Below are positions 53,321 to 62,741 of a DNA stretch of 64,000 nt, piece by piece. Where the stretch lies: positions 1,674,001-1,738,000 of the forward strand of contig NZ_CP031148.1 of the NCBI RefSeq assembly GCF_003342675.1. The letters are read 5' to 3'. The notes below the pieces were generated by a model. It was not told the DNA's origin and ran no database searches. It saw only the letters and a program-made list of their open reading frames with translations. Position 1 is the stretch's first letter, and every line of letters starts with the position of its first letter. Both the position numbers and the translations under genes were made by a program. Origin of the DNA: Haloplanus rubicundus (GTDB taxonomy: Archaea; Halobacteriota; Halobacteria; Halobacteriales; Haloferacaceae).

Positions 53321-54589
53321 CTACTCGAACCGTCGCCGCACGCTCTCGGCGTGGCCGGTCAGGCCCTCCGCCTCCGCGAGTGTCGTGATCGTCCCCGACA
53401 GATCGTCGAGGGCGTCGCGGTCGAGGCGCTGGACGGTCGTCGACCGGAGGAACGTCTCCACCGACAGGCCGCCGAACCGCCTGGCGCCGCCGCCCGTCGG
53501 CAGGACGTGGTTCGTCCCCGAGGCGTAGTCGCCGGCGGCGACGGGGGTGTAGGGACCGAGGAAGACGCTCCCGGCGCTCTCGATACGGTCCAGCAACGCC
53601 TCGTCGTCGTCGGCCTGGATCGACAGGTGTTCCGCGGCGTACTCCTCGGCGAAGAGGACGGCCTCGGACATCGAGCGTGCGAGGAAGACACCGCTCGCGT
53701 CGTTGTCGAGCGCCGCCTCGACCGTCTCCCGGCGGTCGCACTCCGGCAGTCGCTCGTCGATTTCCTCTGCTACCGCCTCGGCCAATTCGGCGTCGGCCGT
53801 CACCGCGACGACGGACGCGTGGTCGTCGTGTTCGGCCTGTGCGAGGAGGTCGGCGGCGACGAACGACGGATCGGCCGTTTCGTCCGCGAGGACGAGCACC
53901 TCGCTCGGTCCGGCGAGGAAGTCGATCTCCACGTCGCCCCGGACCTCGGCCTTGGCCGCCGTCACCCAGCGGTTGCCGGGGCCGACGATTTTCTCGACGG
54001 CCGTGACCGTCTCGGTGCCGTAGGCCATCGCCGCGACGGCTTGGGCGCCCCCGACGCTGTAGACGGCGTCCGCGCCCGCCTCGTGGATCGCCGCGAGCGT
54101 CGCCGGGTTCAGCTCCTCGGCCGGCGGCGTCGTCACGACGACGTGGTCGACGCCCGCAACCGTCGCGGGAACGATTCCCATGAGCGCGCTGGAGGGATAG
54201 GCCGCGGCGCCGCCGGGGACGTAGACGCCGACGCGGGAGAGCGGGCGGAACCGGCGGCCGAGTTCCCGGCCGCCGAAGTCGTCGCGCCAGTCCTCGGGCA
54301 CCTGCCGCTCGTGGAACTCGCGGACGTTGTCGGCCGCGGTCCGGATGGCGGCCAACAGGTCGTCGTCCAGTTCTTCGTGGGCGCGTTCGGCCGCGTCCGT
54401 CACGTCCAGATTGCCGACTTCGACGCCGTCGAACTCGCGGGAGAAGTCCCGGATCGCCACGTCACCCTCGTCGCGGACGCGCTCGACGATGTCGCGCACG
54501 TCGTCGCGGACGGCGTCGACGCCCGCGTCGCGCTCGAACAGCGCCCGCCGGTCGGCGGGACCGAGCGCCTCGATGTCGCGTACTTCCAT
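53321..54589 (-). CDS. hisD: Histidinol dehydrogenase
   Basis: A 422-residue zinc enzyme that makes the last two oxidations of histidine synthesis (histidinol to histidine, NAD-dependent). Recognisable segments are GVYVPGGAAAYPSSALM, KIVGPGNRWVTAAKAEV, DFLAGPSEVLVLAD, AQAEHDDHASV, the catalytic pair in AEHLSIQ and the zinc ligand in SGTNHVLPTGG. Length is normal. Other his genes are not adjacent, so the histidine pathway is scattered as in other haloarchaea. ATG 54589 gives MEVRDIEALGPAD. It lies downstream of the small membrane protein gene on the same strand. Confidence 0.96.
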   Translation of the reverse strand: MEVRDIEALGPADRRALFERDAGVDAVRDDVRDIVERVRDEGDVAIRDFSREFDGVEVGNLDVTDAAERAHEELDDDLLAAIRTAADNVREFHERQVPEDWRDDFGGRELGRRFRPLSRVGVYVPGGAAAYPSSALMGIVPATVAGVDHVVVTTPPAEELNPATLAAIHEAGADAVYSVGGAQAVAAMAYGTETVTAVEKIVGPGNRWVTAAKAEVRGDVEIDFLAGPSEVLVLADETADPSFVAADLLAQAEHDDHASVVAVTADAELAEAVAEEIDERLPECDRRETVEAALDNDASGVFLARSMSEAVLFAEEYAAEHLSIQADDDEALLDRIESAGSVFLGPYTPVAAGDYASGTNHVLPTGGGARRFGGLSVETFLRSTTVQRLDRDALDDLSGTITTLAEAEGLTGHAESVRRRFE

Positions 54590-54685
54590 ACCCCTCGGTA
54601 CTGTGGGCGGGCGAAAAGGGGTTCCGGTCCGACCGTCGGCGGGGACGCCGGGCCAGTCGGCGGCGTCCATCCCTCGGCCGCCCCG

Positions 54686-54949
54686 CTACTCGGGGCGCTT
54701 GTAACCGTGGCCGGCGACGAACGCCACGGCGTTCAGGCAGACGAGGGCCGCGAAGGCCACGCGGTGGGTCGTGACCACGCCGGTCGCCAGCAGGGGGAGG
54801 TACGTGAACGGCAACAGCGTCGCCACCCAGAAGGCGAGAAAGCGGACGGGGCGGAACGCGAGTTCGACGGCTCGCTGGAGGGCCGGGAGCGATTCGGTCG
54901 CGGTGCGTGCGAGGGACGTGGATCGGACGGACATGGTGACTGGCTCCAT
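54686..54949 (-). CDS. Small two-TM membrane protein
   Basis: An 87-residue protein with two hydrophobic helices (FLAFWVATLLPFTYLPLLAT and VAFAALVCLNAVAFVAGHG) after a basic amphipathic segment (LQRAVELAFRPVR). I do not recognise the family. ATG 54949 (MEPVTM) is selected because the minus-strand TATA (CCTATATGA at 54979-54971) lies 26 bases before it; 54934 (MSVRSTS) is the alternative. It is divergent from the molybdate/sulfate transporter across a 283-base gap and is followed by hisD 96 bases downstream. Confidence 0.65.
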   Translation of the reverse strand: MEPVTMSVRSTSLARTATESLPALQRAVELAFRPVRFLAFWVATLLPFTYLPLLATGVVTTHRVAFAALVCLNAVAFVAGHGYKRPE

Positions 54950-55232
54950 CTACCCCATGTCCCTCCGCGATCATATAGGGGGTAAATCGTTGCCCCGTGT
55001 TCAACTCGTTTTGCACCGTTAACGGGGCGGTCTCTGGGCGAACGTTCGTTTTACGACCACCTCTAATCGTTCGAAAGATTTTATAACTCTTCGAGAATCG
55101 GTTTTGGTCCGATTTGCGTCCTGCTCGGGAGTTCCCGTCGGATGTAACCGATACCAGTAACATCTGCTTCGTATCGTGACATATATAAGTTTCTCGACAG
55201 TTGTTTAGGTCCCGAGACGGTACCGGTAGTCG
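54950..55232. promoter_or_regulatory. Divergent promoter region with several TATA-like boxes
   Basis: This 283-base gap holds no gene. It contains the minus-strand TATA at 54971-54979, another TATA-like stretch (GATTTTATAAC, 55077-55087) and the plus-strand TATA at 55180-55189 (CATATATAAG), about 31 bases before the expected start of a 22-base leader of the transporter. A perfect palindrome CGAACGTTCG lies at 55039-55048. The amount of AT-rich sequence suggests several regulators, possibly metal- or anion-responsive. Confidence 0.5.
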
Positions 55233-56330
55233 ATGCGCGCGTCGCTCGCCAGTTGGACGGACTCCCGATTCGACGTGGCGTGGGGCGAGGTGACAGGGGC
55301 GGTGGGCGACACCGTGACCGTCCTCCCCATCGTCGTCGCCGTCGCGGCGCTGACGGGGCTCTCCCTCCCACATCTCCTCGTCGGCTTCGCCGTCTTTCAG
55401 GTGGTCTGGGGGCTCCGGTACGGCCACCCGATGTCCGTCGAGCCGATGAAGGCGCTCGCGGCGCTGGTCATCGCCGGCGGCCTCTCCACCGGCGAGTACG
55501 TCGCTGCCGGGTTGCTCGCCGGCGCCGTCCTCCTCGTCGTCGGCCGGACCGGCACGCTGGCACGACTCGCACCCTACGTCGGCGAACCCGTTGTCCGCGG
55601 CATCCAGGTCGGCGTCGCGCTGATCCTCCTCCGGACCGGCGTGACGACCGGGCTGGAGGCGCCGTCGCTCGCGGCGCTCGCCGTGGTCGTCGCCCTCGGC
55701 ACCGTCGTGACCGGTCACCGCGAGGTGGCGGCGCTCGCCGTCCTCGGCCTCGGCGCGGCGCTCGCCCTCGGCGCCGCCGGACCGATCACGCCCCGGCTCC
55801 CCGCCCTGACCGTACTCGACCCCGCCTCGCTCACCCTCTCGCGGAACGCCGTCGGCGCGACGGTCGGCCAACTGGCGATGACCGTCGGCAACGCCGCCGT
55901 CGCCACCTCACTCTTGGTCGAGGAGTACTTCGACGCCGACGCGTCGCCCGACGACCTCTCGACCAGCATGGGCGTCATGAACCTCCTCGCCGTGCCCTTC
56001 GGCGCGATGCCCATGTGCCACGGGAGCGGCGGCGTCGCCGGCAAGTACGCCTTCGGTGCCCGAACCGCCACCTCCAACCTGATTCTCGGTGGCCTCTATC
56101 TCCTCCTCGCCGTCGTCGCCGTCGACGCCGTCGCGGCGTTCCCGATGGCCGTCCTCGGCGTCGTCCTCGTTCTCGTGGCCCTGCAACTCGGTCGCTCCGG
56201 CCTCGACACCGAGGACCCGTGGCTGACCGGTACCGTCGGCGTCACTGCCCTTCTCGTCAACGTCGGCGCCGCCTTCGGCGTCGGCATCGTCGGCTATCAC
56301 GCCCTGAAACGAGTGCGCGGCGAGGACTAG
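55233..56330 (+). CDS. MOT1-type molybdate/sulfate transporter
   Basis: A 365-residue membrane carrier with about ten hydrophobic segments, of the SLC26-related putative sulfate/molybdate transporter group. The paired motifs GHPMSVEPMKALAALVIAGG and PFGAMPMCHGSGGVAGKYAF, with the Pro-x-x-Ala/Met signature, are typical of MOT1. It lacks a STAS domain. Molybdate uptake would serve tungsten/molybdenum enzymes; sulfate is the alternative. ATG 55233 follows a well-placed TATA box. Its stop overlaps the convergent gamma-glutamyltransferase gene by four bases. Confidence 0.85.
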   Translation: MRASLASWTDSRFDVAWGEVTGAVGDTVTVLPIVVAVAALTGLSLPHLLVGFAVFQVVWGLRYGHPMSVEPMKALAALVIAGGLSTGEYVAAGLLAGAVLLVVGRTGTLARLAPYVGEPVVRGIQVGVALILLRTGVTTGLEAPSLAALAVVVALGTVVTGHREVAALAVLGLGAALALGAAGPITPRLPALTVLDPASLTLSRNAVGATVGQLAMTVGNAAVATSLLVEEYFDADASPDDLSTSMGVMNLLAVPFGAMPMCHGSGGVAGKYAFGARTATSNLILGGLYLLLAVVAVDAVAAFPMAVLGVVLVLVALQLGRSGLDTEDPWLTGTVGVTALLVNVGAAFGVGIVGYHALKRVRGED

Positions 56331-57949
56331 AAGCCGCTCGCGGTGCCGTCCTTCCGTGGCTCCGTCGCACCCGACATCACGTCGCCGTCGAGCCGCGTGA
56401 TCTGCCCGCCGCCGAAGTCGCCGGGCGGCCGGACGACCACCTCGTGGCCCCGCCGAGCGAGTTTCGGCAGGAGGCCGTCCGGGAACCGGTCCTCGACGGC
56501 GAGGCTCCCGTCCTCGCGGTAGCGCCAGCGCGGCGCGTCCAGCGCCGCCTGGAGCGGCATGCCGTAGTCGAGCAGGTTCGACAACACCTGCAGGTGTCCC
56601 TGGGGCTGCATGTAGCCGCCCATGACCCCGAAGGCCGCCCAGTCGTCGGCGGCGAAGCGGCAAAGTCCCGGGATGAGCGTGTGGAACGGACGCTTGCCGG
56701 GTTCGATCCGGTTCGGGTGGTCGGGGTCGAGCGAGAACGAACTCCCGCGGTTCTGGAGCGTGATGCCCGTCCCCGGAACCACCACGCCGCTCCCGAAGTT
56801 CCCGAAGATGGAGTTGATGAAGGAGACGACGTTTCCCGCCTCGTCCGCGACGGTCAGGAGGACGGTATCGCTGTCCTCCGGTGGCGCCCCCGGCCCGCCG
56901 ATAGAGACCGAGCCGGCGCGCTCGCCGACCGTCGCCGCCCGCTCCGCGGCGTAGGCCTTCGATCCCAGCGCCGGCACGTCCTCGAACTCGGGGTCGGTGA
57001 TGTAGTGGTGGCCGTCGTGGAAGGCGCGCTTGAGCGCCTCCGCGAAGTAGTGGACCCGCTCCGGGGAGTCGTAGTCGTAGCCCCCGGCGTCGAGTTCCTC
57101 CGCGACGTTCAGCGCCTCCAGCGCGATCAGTCCCTGGTTGTTCGGCGGGAGTTCGTACACCTCGGCACCGCGGTAGGTGGTCGAGACGGGGTCGACGTAC
57201 TCCGGTTCGAAGTCGGCGAGGTCGTCGGCCGCGAGCAGTCCGCCCCGGTCCTGCACCGTCCCGGCGATGCGGTCGGCCAGCGGCCCCTCGTAGAAGGCGT
57301 CGGCGCCCTCCGCCGCGACCGTCGCGAGGGTCTCCCCGAGGTCCGGGAGCGTCACCACCTCGCCGGGCTCGGGCGATCGGCCGTCGAGCAGGTACTCCTC
57401 GCGGGCGTCGTCCTCGGTGAACAGCGCCTCGCCGGTCGTCCACATGTCGGCGATCACTTCGCTGACCGGGAACCCCTCCCGCGCGTACTCGACGGCGGGG
57501 TCGAGTGCGGCTGCGAGCGACCGGTTCCCGTGATCCTCGACGAGGCGCTCCCACCCGCGCGCGCTGCCGGGGACGGTCACCGCGAGCGGCCCGGCACCCG
57601 GCATCGACGCCGCGGACGGATCGACGCCCGAGCGCTCGGCCACCCGCTCGCGCACCGTCTCGACCGTCGCCTCGGCGGGCGCGCCGCCGCAACTCCGAAA
57701 CGCGCCCACGTCGCCGTCGGCGGTGCGATAGAGGGCGAACGCGTCGCCCCCGATGCCGGTGCTCATGGGTTCGACGACGTTCAGGGCGGCCGCCGTCGTC
57801 ACCGCCGCGTCGAAGGCGTTGCCGCCCTCGCGAAGGGCTTCCACGCCCGCCTGTGCCGCGAGCGGCTGGCTCGTCGCCACCATCCCGTTCCGCGCGTAGG
57901 CCGTCGACCGCCGCGAGTCGAAGCGGTCGAGGTCCGGATTCGGATCCAT
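56327..57949 (-). CDS. ggt: Gamma-glutamyltransferase
   Basis: A 540-residue N-terminal-nucleophile amidohydrolase that cleaves gamma-glutamyl bonds. The large-subunit part (ARNGMVATSQPLAAQAGVEAL, GGNAFDAAVTTAAAL, EPMSTGIGGDAFALY) is followed by the autocleavage site with Thr in EDSDTVLLTVADEAGNVVSF. FGSGVVVPGTGITLQNRGSS and PGKRPFHTLIPGL complete the family pattern. No signal peptide is visible, so it is likely cytoplasmic; haloarchaea contain gamma-glutamylcysteine, a possible substrate. Start ATG 57949 (MDPNPDLDRFD). Just upstream, CCGTAAATATACGG (58003-58016) includes a TATA-like stretch. Confidence 0.93.
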   Translation of the reverse strand: MDPNPDLDRFDSRRSTAYARNGMVATSQPLAAQAGVEALREGGNAFDAAVTTAAALNVVEPMSTGIGGDAFALYRTADGDVGAFRSCGGAPAEATVETVRERVAERSGVDPSAASMPGAGPLAVTVPGSARGWERLVEDHGNRSLAAALDPAVEYAREGFPVSEVIADMWTTGEALFTEDDAREEYLLDGRSPEPGEVVTLPDLGETLATVAAEGADAFYEGPLADRIAGTVQDRGGLLAADDLADFEPEYVDPVSTTYRGAEVYELPPNNQGLIALEALNVAEELDAGGYDYDSPERVHYFAEALKRAFHDGHHYITDPEFEDVPALGSKAYAAERAATVGERAGSVSIGGPGAPPEDSDTVLLTVADEAGNVVSFINSIFGNFGSGVVVPGTGITLQNRGSSFSLDPDHPNRIEPGKRPFHTLIPGLCRFAADDWAAFGVMGGYMQPQGHLQVLSNLLDYGMPLQAALDAPRWRYREDGSLAVEDRFPDGLLPKLARRGHEVVVRPPGDFGGGQITRLDGDVMSGATEPRKDGTASGF

Positions 57950-58165
57950 GTCCCACACAACCCGACAACTACACAAAGTCGTTGGGTATCGGGCCAATCT
58001 AACCGTAAATATACGGCATGATATCAGAAGTAATGTTATGTTTGTATTTTATTGGGCGAGAAAACTGACTGTTGGTGTTCAGCAAGGCATTTCTCGAAAC
58101 ACGTTCGGTCACCGGCAGGTGTGCCTCTCGGCCGTCGAACGGGTGTCTCCAAGAAGTCGGCGAGG
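57950..58165 (-). promoter_or_regulatory. AT-rich ggt promoter region
   Basis: This 216-base gap, downstream of eIF-1A and upstream of ggt, is AT-rich for the window. It carries CCGTA-TATT-TACGG as an imperfect dyad around the likely TATA (58003-58016), with a second AT stretch at about 58045-58055. I see no gene or RNA in it. Confidence 0.45.
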
Positions 58166-58450
58166 TTAGTCGATGTGGCCTTCGCGGCGCAGCTGGTCGG
58201 CGTCCTGTCCCGAGTAGCGCCACTCGATGTTGGCCTTCTCGTCCTGCCAGGACCACGGTTCCACGAGGACCACGTCGCCCTCGTTGATCCACGTTCGGTA
58301 CTTCATGCGGCCGGGGATGCGGCCCATTCGCTCCTCGCCGTCCTCACAGCGGACGCGGACGTGGTTCCCACCGTTGTGCTGGGTTACGACCGCGAACAGC
58401 TCGTCGTCGTCGGGCATCCGGAGATTCCGGCGCCCCGTTTCTTCGCTCAT
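58166..58450 (-). CDS. eif1a: Translation initiation factor 1A
   Basis: A 94-residue OB-fold factor that binds the A site of the small ribosomal subunit and promotes initiation-codon scanning or selection. It reads [20 protein letters not shown], then [40 protein letters not shown] and the C-terminal Arg/Asp tail, all matching archaeal aIF1A. It lacks the eukaryotic C-terminal extension, as expected. Divergent from the alcohol dehydrogenase by 132 bases. Confidence 0.96.
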   Translation of the reverse strand: MSEETGRRNLRMPDDDELFAVVTQHNGGNHVRVRCEDGEERMGRIPGRMKYRTWINEGDVVLVEPWSWQDEKANIEWRYSGQDADQLRREGHID

Positions 58451-58582
58451 AGTTGGATTAGGTGGCCTACACGGATAAATAATCGGAGATGCTCGGTAAC
58501 GTTTCGCACGGAGCCGTACGCTTCGTGGGGCGTCCTGCCGGCGCCCCCGAACCTTTCACCTCCCCGGTCGAACGGGCAGTCG

Positions 58583-59599
58583 ATGCGTGCCGCAGCTTTC
58601 ACCGACCTGATCGGACCGGACGGCGTCGACGTGATCGAACTGGACCGCCCCGACCCCGGCCCCGGCGAGGCCGTCGTCGACGTCGAGGCCTGTTCGATCA
58701 ACCACCACGACCTCTGGATTCTGGAGGGGGCGTCGGCGATGGTCGACCCCACCGACCTCCCCTTCGTCAGCGGCCTCGACGTCGCGGGCGTCGTCCGAGC
58801 TGTCGGCGAGGGCGTCACCGGCGTCGAGGCTGGTGACCGGGTCCTCCTCTGTCCCAACGAGACGTGTGGCACCTGCCAGTTCTGCCGTGAAGGTCCGGAG
58901 AACCTCTGTGCGTCCTACTCGCTGTACCACGGCGGCCTCGCGGAGGCGGCCCGCGTCGCGGCCGACCGACTCGTTCCCCTCCCCGACGGCGTGGACACGA
59001 CGACGGCCGCGGCGCTCCCCACGGCGTATCTCACCGCCTACCACATGCTCCGGCGGGCCGCGGTCGAACCCGGTGACCGCCTCTTCGTCCCCGGCGCGAC
59101 CGGCGGCGTCGGCGTCGCGGCGATCCAGCTCGCCGACCTCCGCGGCGTCCGCACCATCGGCACCTCGTCGTCGGCGTCGAAACTCGACGCCGTCGCCGAC
59201 CTCGGCGCCGATCACACGGTCCAGGGGACCGATCCCGACGCCCTCCGGGAGGCCGTCGACGACATCGGCACGCCCGACGCCGTGATCAACCACCTCGGCG
59301 GCGACTACACCGGCCTCGGACTCGACGTCATGCGCCGCGGCGGCCGGATGGTCGTCTGCGGGCGCACCGCCGGCCCGACCTCCGAAATCGACATCGCGAA
59401 CCTGTTCCGGGGGCACAAGCGTGTCATCGGGAGCACGATGGGCACCCAGACCGACCTCGAACGACTCGTCGACCTCGTCGCCGCCGGCGACCTCGACCCC
59501 CTGATCGACCGAACCTTCCCGCTCTCGGAGACGGGCGCGGCGTTCGAGCGGATGGCCGACCGGGAGACGCTCGGGAAACTCGTCGTGACGATGGAGTAA
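58583..59599 (+). CDS. Zinc-type alcohol dehydrogenase-like MDR
   Basis: A 338-residue medium-chain dehydrogenase. Catalytic-zinc ligands fit the pattern in EACSINHHDLWILEG (a Cys then His) and the structural-zinc cysteines are present in CPNETCGTCQFCREGPENLC. The cofactor motif is PGATGGVGVAAIQLADLRGV, followed by acidic-residue-poor GTSSSASKLD, consistent with NADP(H) preference. It would interconvert an alcohol and a ketone or aldehyde. Start ATG 58583 gives MRAAAFTDLIG. The gene is followed by a short gap to the convergent channel gene. Confidence 0.92.
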   Translation: MRAAAFTDLIGPDGVDVIELDRPDPGPGEAVVDVEACSINHHDLWILEGASAMVDPTDLPFVSGLDVAGVVRAVGEGVTGVEAGDRVLLCPNETCGTCQFCREGPENLCASYSLYHGGLAEAARVAADRLVPLPDGVDTTTAAALPTAYLTAYHMLRRAAVEPGDRLFVPGATGGVGVAAIQLADLRGVRTIGTSSSASKLDAVADLGADHTVQGTDPDALREAVDDIGTPDAVINHLGGDYTGLGLDVMRRGGRMVVCGRTAGPTSEIDIANLFRGHKRVIGSTMGTQTDLERLVDLVAAGDLDPLIDRTFPLSETGAAFERMADRETLGKLVVTME

Positions 59600-59657
59600 T
59601 ACGGTTTCGTGTAGCCGTTACCAGTACGGTCCGGCGAACCACCGGTAACCAGTGACA

Positions 59658-61301
59658 CTAATCCGTATAAGCCAGCGTCTCCATGAACCGGTTGGTCCCC
59701 TCGTCGGTGCCGGCGATGACGAGTTCGTCCCCCTCCCGGATGCGGAAGTCGGCGCCGAGGTCGGTGATCACCGCGCCGTCGCGTTCGACGCCGACGACGG
59801 TACAGCCCGTCCGCGCCCGCACGTCCGCCTCGCCGAGCGTCCGGCCGACGAGTCCCGGCGCGTGGGTGCGGATCACCTCCACCTGCTTGTCGAGCGAGAT
59901 GACCTCCTCGTCTTCGAGGATCGTCGAGGCGAGCATCCGCCCGCTGACCGTCGCGAGCGAGAGCACGTAGTCCGCGCCCGCACGGTACATCTTCTGGACG
60001 TTCTCGGTCTCCTCCGCCCTCGCGATCAGTTCGATGCCGGGGTTCAGGTCGCGGATGACGAGGATGGCGAACTCGGTCAGGGTGTCGTCCGGGATGGCGA
60101 GGATGACGCTTCGCGCGTCCTCGATGCCGGCCCGCGAGAGCGCGTCGGGATCGGTCGCGTCGCCGACCACGTCGACCGCGGGGTCGTCGGCCAGATCCAT
60201 CACGGTGTTCGAGACGCCGGCCGCCGAGAGCGCCCCCGAGACGGTGGTGCCGACCTCGCCGTGGCCGACGACGACGGTCCGGCCCCGGCGGAACCGACGC
60301 ACGTCCGACATCGTGAGTTCCTTGAGCCGTTCCAGCTGTGCCTCCCGCCCCGTGACCAGCAGGACGGTGCCGTTGTCGAGCGTGGCGTCCGGCGAGGGTG
60401 GGCTCTCGAACTGCCCCCGGAACCACGCGCCCACGATGTTCACGCCGGCGCGCTCGCGCACCCCGCTCTCCGCAATGGTCCGGCCGACGAGGTCGCTGTT
60501 CCGCTGAATCGGCAGCTCCGCCACCTCGAAGTCCTCGCCGATTTCGATGGCCTCGCCCAACTCGGTCGAGATACCGGTCGTCACCTTCGACGCCAGCCCC
60601 TCGCCGAGGAGCGCCCGCGGCGAGAGCACGTCGTCGGCGCCGGCGAGACGGTGGTAGCGCTCCCGGGCCGGGTCGTCGACGACGCTCACCGTCCGCACGT
60701 CCTCGGCGACTTCCTTCGCGGTGAGGATCGTACTCGTGTTGACGGGGTCGGAGTCGTCGGCGACGAGACAGCGGGCCTCGGAGAGGCGGGCAGCCTCCAG
60801 CCCGTCGACCGACTGGGGGTCGGCGTGGATGACGTCGTACCCCTCCTCGTAGCGGTCCTTCGCCCGGTCGCGGTCCGGTTCGAGGATCAGGTGCTCGACG
60901 CCCCACGAGTCGAGTTCGTCCACCAGCGTCTCGCCCCGCGGCGTCAGCGTACAGACGACCACGTGGTTCTCCAGGTCCTCCCGGGCCGCCGTCGGCACCG
61001 TCGTGGAGATGGCCTCCTCGAACAGCGGGAAGACGAGCACCGGGAGCGCGAGGAAGATGAGGACGACGCCCGTCAGGTCCATCACGATGACGAGGACGTT
61101 CATCTCGGCGGTCGTCCACGGCGCGTCGGAGCCGAAGCCGGTCGTCGTGAACGTCTCCACGACGACCTGGAGCGCGTGGAGGAAGCTGACCGGCGACCCC
61201 TCGAAGGCGCTCATCCCGGCGTCGTACACCGCCGCGTAGCCGAACATCACGCCGACGAGGACGACGACGTACTGGGACGTTCGACGCTGCCAGGTGTCCA
61301 T
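59658..61301 (-). CDS. Two-TM potassium channel with double RCK units
   Basis: A 547-residue protein with two N-terminal membrane segments (VVVLVGVMFGYAAVY and VLVIVMDLTGVVLIFLALP) around a pore loop TTTGFGSDAPWTT, where TGFG replaces the TVGYG filter of K+ channels, as in archaeal channels. The cytoplasmic part repeats: NAD-binding TrkA-N fold (VVVCTLTPRGETLVDELDSWG), TrkA-C (ADLPIQRN region), then a second TrkA-N (VVVGHGEVGTTVSGALSAAG) and TrkA-C (VVGVERDGAVITDLG). Ca2+, NAD(H) or ATP gating is possible. The first nucleotide motif lacks the classic GxGxxG, suggesting only the second unit binds. It uses ATG 61301. Confidence 0.9.
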   Translation of the reverse strand: MDTWQRRTSQYVVVLVGVMFGYAAVYDAGMSAFEGSPVSFLHALQVVVETFTTTGFGSDAPWTTAEMNVLVIVMDLTGVVLIFLALPVLVFPLFEEAISTTVPTAAREDLENHVVVCTLTPRGETLVDELDSWGVEHLILEPDRDRAKDRYEEGYDVIHADPQSVDGLEAARLSEARCLVADDSDPVNTSTILTAKEVAEDVRTVSVVDDPARERYHRLAGADDVLSPRALLGEGLASKVTTGISTELGEAIEIGEDFEVAELPIQRNSDLVGRTIAESGVRERAGVNIVGAWFRGQFESPPSPDATLDNGTVLLVTGREAQLERLKELTMSDVRRFRRGRTVVVGHGEVGTTVSGALSAAGVSNTVMDLADDPAVDVVGDATDPDALSRAGIEDARSVILAIPDDTLTEFAILVIRDLNPGIELIARAEETENVQKMYRAGADYVLSLATVSGRMLASTILEDEEVISLDKQVEVIRTHAPGLVGRTLGEADVRARTGCTVVGVERDGAVITDLGADFRIREGDELVIAGTDEGTNRFMETLAYTD

Positions 61302-61304
61302 ACG

Positions 61305-62621
61305 TCACTCTGTACTGTCGGTCGAATAAACGGACCGCTCCGCACCCGACGCGGCCCCGTCGGCGACGCGCCACCGGAGCACCACCACGATGCCGGCGCC
61401 CACGAGGACCAACCCCCCGGCGACGCCGAACGCCCGGGCGTAGCCCGACGCCGCGAGCCACCCACCGACGACGCTCCCCACGCCGCTCGCCACCGTCGAG
61501 AGCGCGCCGTAGACGCCGAGTGCCTCGCCGCGGACGATGGCCGGCGACAGGCGCGTCACGAGCGTAGCCGCCGAGACGGCGATGACCGCCCACGTGACGC
61601 CGACGAGGACGAACAGCGGGAGCGTAGCCGCGAGCGTTCCGCTCACCACCACGACGGCGGGGAGCGCAACGGCCCGGACGGCGAGGCTCCCGGCGTGGAC
61701 CAGCGCCACCTCGTATCGCTCGACCAGCCACCCGGCGCTCCCGAAGAAGGCGGCCGCGCCGACGTTGAGGGCGAGATAGATGCCGAAGACGGCGTCGTCG
61801 CCGAAACCGACGCCCCCGAGGTAGGCCGGCAACGGGGCGAAGAAGGCGCCAAAGCCCGCGAAGACGAGGACGACGGCGGCGAAGTAGAGCGCGAGGCCGG
61901 GCGTGAACCGGCGGACGAACCGGCGCGGGTGGAGGCCACGGAAGTCCATCCGAGTGGGCGTGAACGGGAAGCCGGCGCCCCGGACGCCGAAGCGGGTGGC
62001 ACCGCGGAGCGCCCGCCTGAGCCGTCGCGGCGCCGGCCCCGCTTCCGGGCCGGGACCGGCCGGGAGCGCCCGCGCCGTGACGAGCCAGCCGGCGGCCGCG
62101 CTGGTGCCACAGACGAGACAGACGGCCCGGAGCGCCGTCCGTGCGTCCAGCCCGACCAGTCGCTCGCCGCCGACGAGGACGCAGAAGCCGACGAGCAGGC
62201 CGAGCGCCCAGCCGACTCCCTGCCACTCGTTGAGGCGGGTGATCCGGTCGCTCCACTCGGCTTCCGGCGCACCGACGACGGCGAGGAGCGTGAGCACGGG
62301 CGTGGCCGCGGCGAAGGCGAACCAGATGGCGGCGTTGGCGGCGACGACGACGGGAACGGACTCGACGCCCGCGACGACCGCGAGCCCCCCGGCGACGACG
62401 GCGACGGAACCGAGGACGTATCCACGTCGATGCCCCGTGCGGTCGGCGAGGCGACCGACGACGAGCGCACCGGGCGCGCCCGCGGCCGCCGCGGCGGCGG
62501 CGAGTAGCCCCAGCGTCACCGGGCCGCCACCGAGTTCGACGACGTACAGCGGGACGACGAGCGACGCCCCCCCGAGGCCGATGGCGGCGAGGCCCCAGCC
62601 GTAGAGCCAGCGGTCGGACAC
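61305..62621 (-). CDS. Major facilitator superfamily transporter
   Basis: A 438-residue carrier with about twelve hydrophobic segments. The loop motif LADRTGHRRGYVLGSVAVV between helices 2 and 3 is the MFS signature, and an Arg-rich central loop (LRRALRGATRFGVRGAGFPF) separates the halves. The C-terminus is short and acidic. Specificity may be drugs, sugars or organic acids; nothing decides it. It lies three bases upstream of the channel gene in the same direction, so the two could be co-transcribed. Confidence 0.85.
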   Translation of the reverse strand: MSDRWLYGWGLAAIGLGGASLVVPLYVVELGGGPVTLGLLAAAAAAAGAPGALVVGRLADRTGHRRGYVLGSVAVVAGGLAVVAGVESVPVVVAANAAIWFAFAAATPVLTLLAVVGAPEAEWSDRITRLNEWQGVGWALGLLVGFCVLVGGERLVGLDARTALRAVCLVCGTSAAAGWLVTARALPAGPGPEAGPAPRRLRRALRGATRFGVRGAGFPFTPTRMDFRGLHPRRFVRRFTPGLALYFAAVVLVFAGFGAFFAPLPAYLGGVGFGDDAVFGIYLALNVGAAAFFGSAGWLVERYEVALVHAGSLAVRAVALPAVVVVSGTLAATLPLFVLVGVTWAVIAVSAATLVTRLSPAIVRGEALGVYGALSTVASGVGSVVGGWLAASGYARAFGVAGGLVLVGAGIVVVLRWRVADGAASGAERSVYSTDSTE

Positions 62622-62741
62622 GCCCTGTTCCTCTCGTCCCCGACACTTATGTCATTGCTTCGGCGGGGTGGCGTCGTTCGGTGCGGTCGAGTGTCAGTTC
62701 GAAGGAACACGCCTTTGTCGCCGCCCGTCGATGGGCCACCA

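Noticed and set aside
55253-58021. 922-codon open frame running across the transporter and gamma-glutamyltransferase
   Set aside because: Arg-rich, without domains, and overlapping two genes with clear family motifs.
59652-62507. 951-codon open frame on the plus strand
   Set aside because: It lies opposite the channel and MFS genes, has no recognisable domain and shows the Arg/Asp/Glu-rich look of high-GC shadows.
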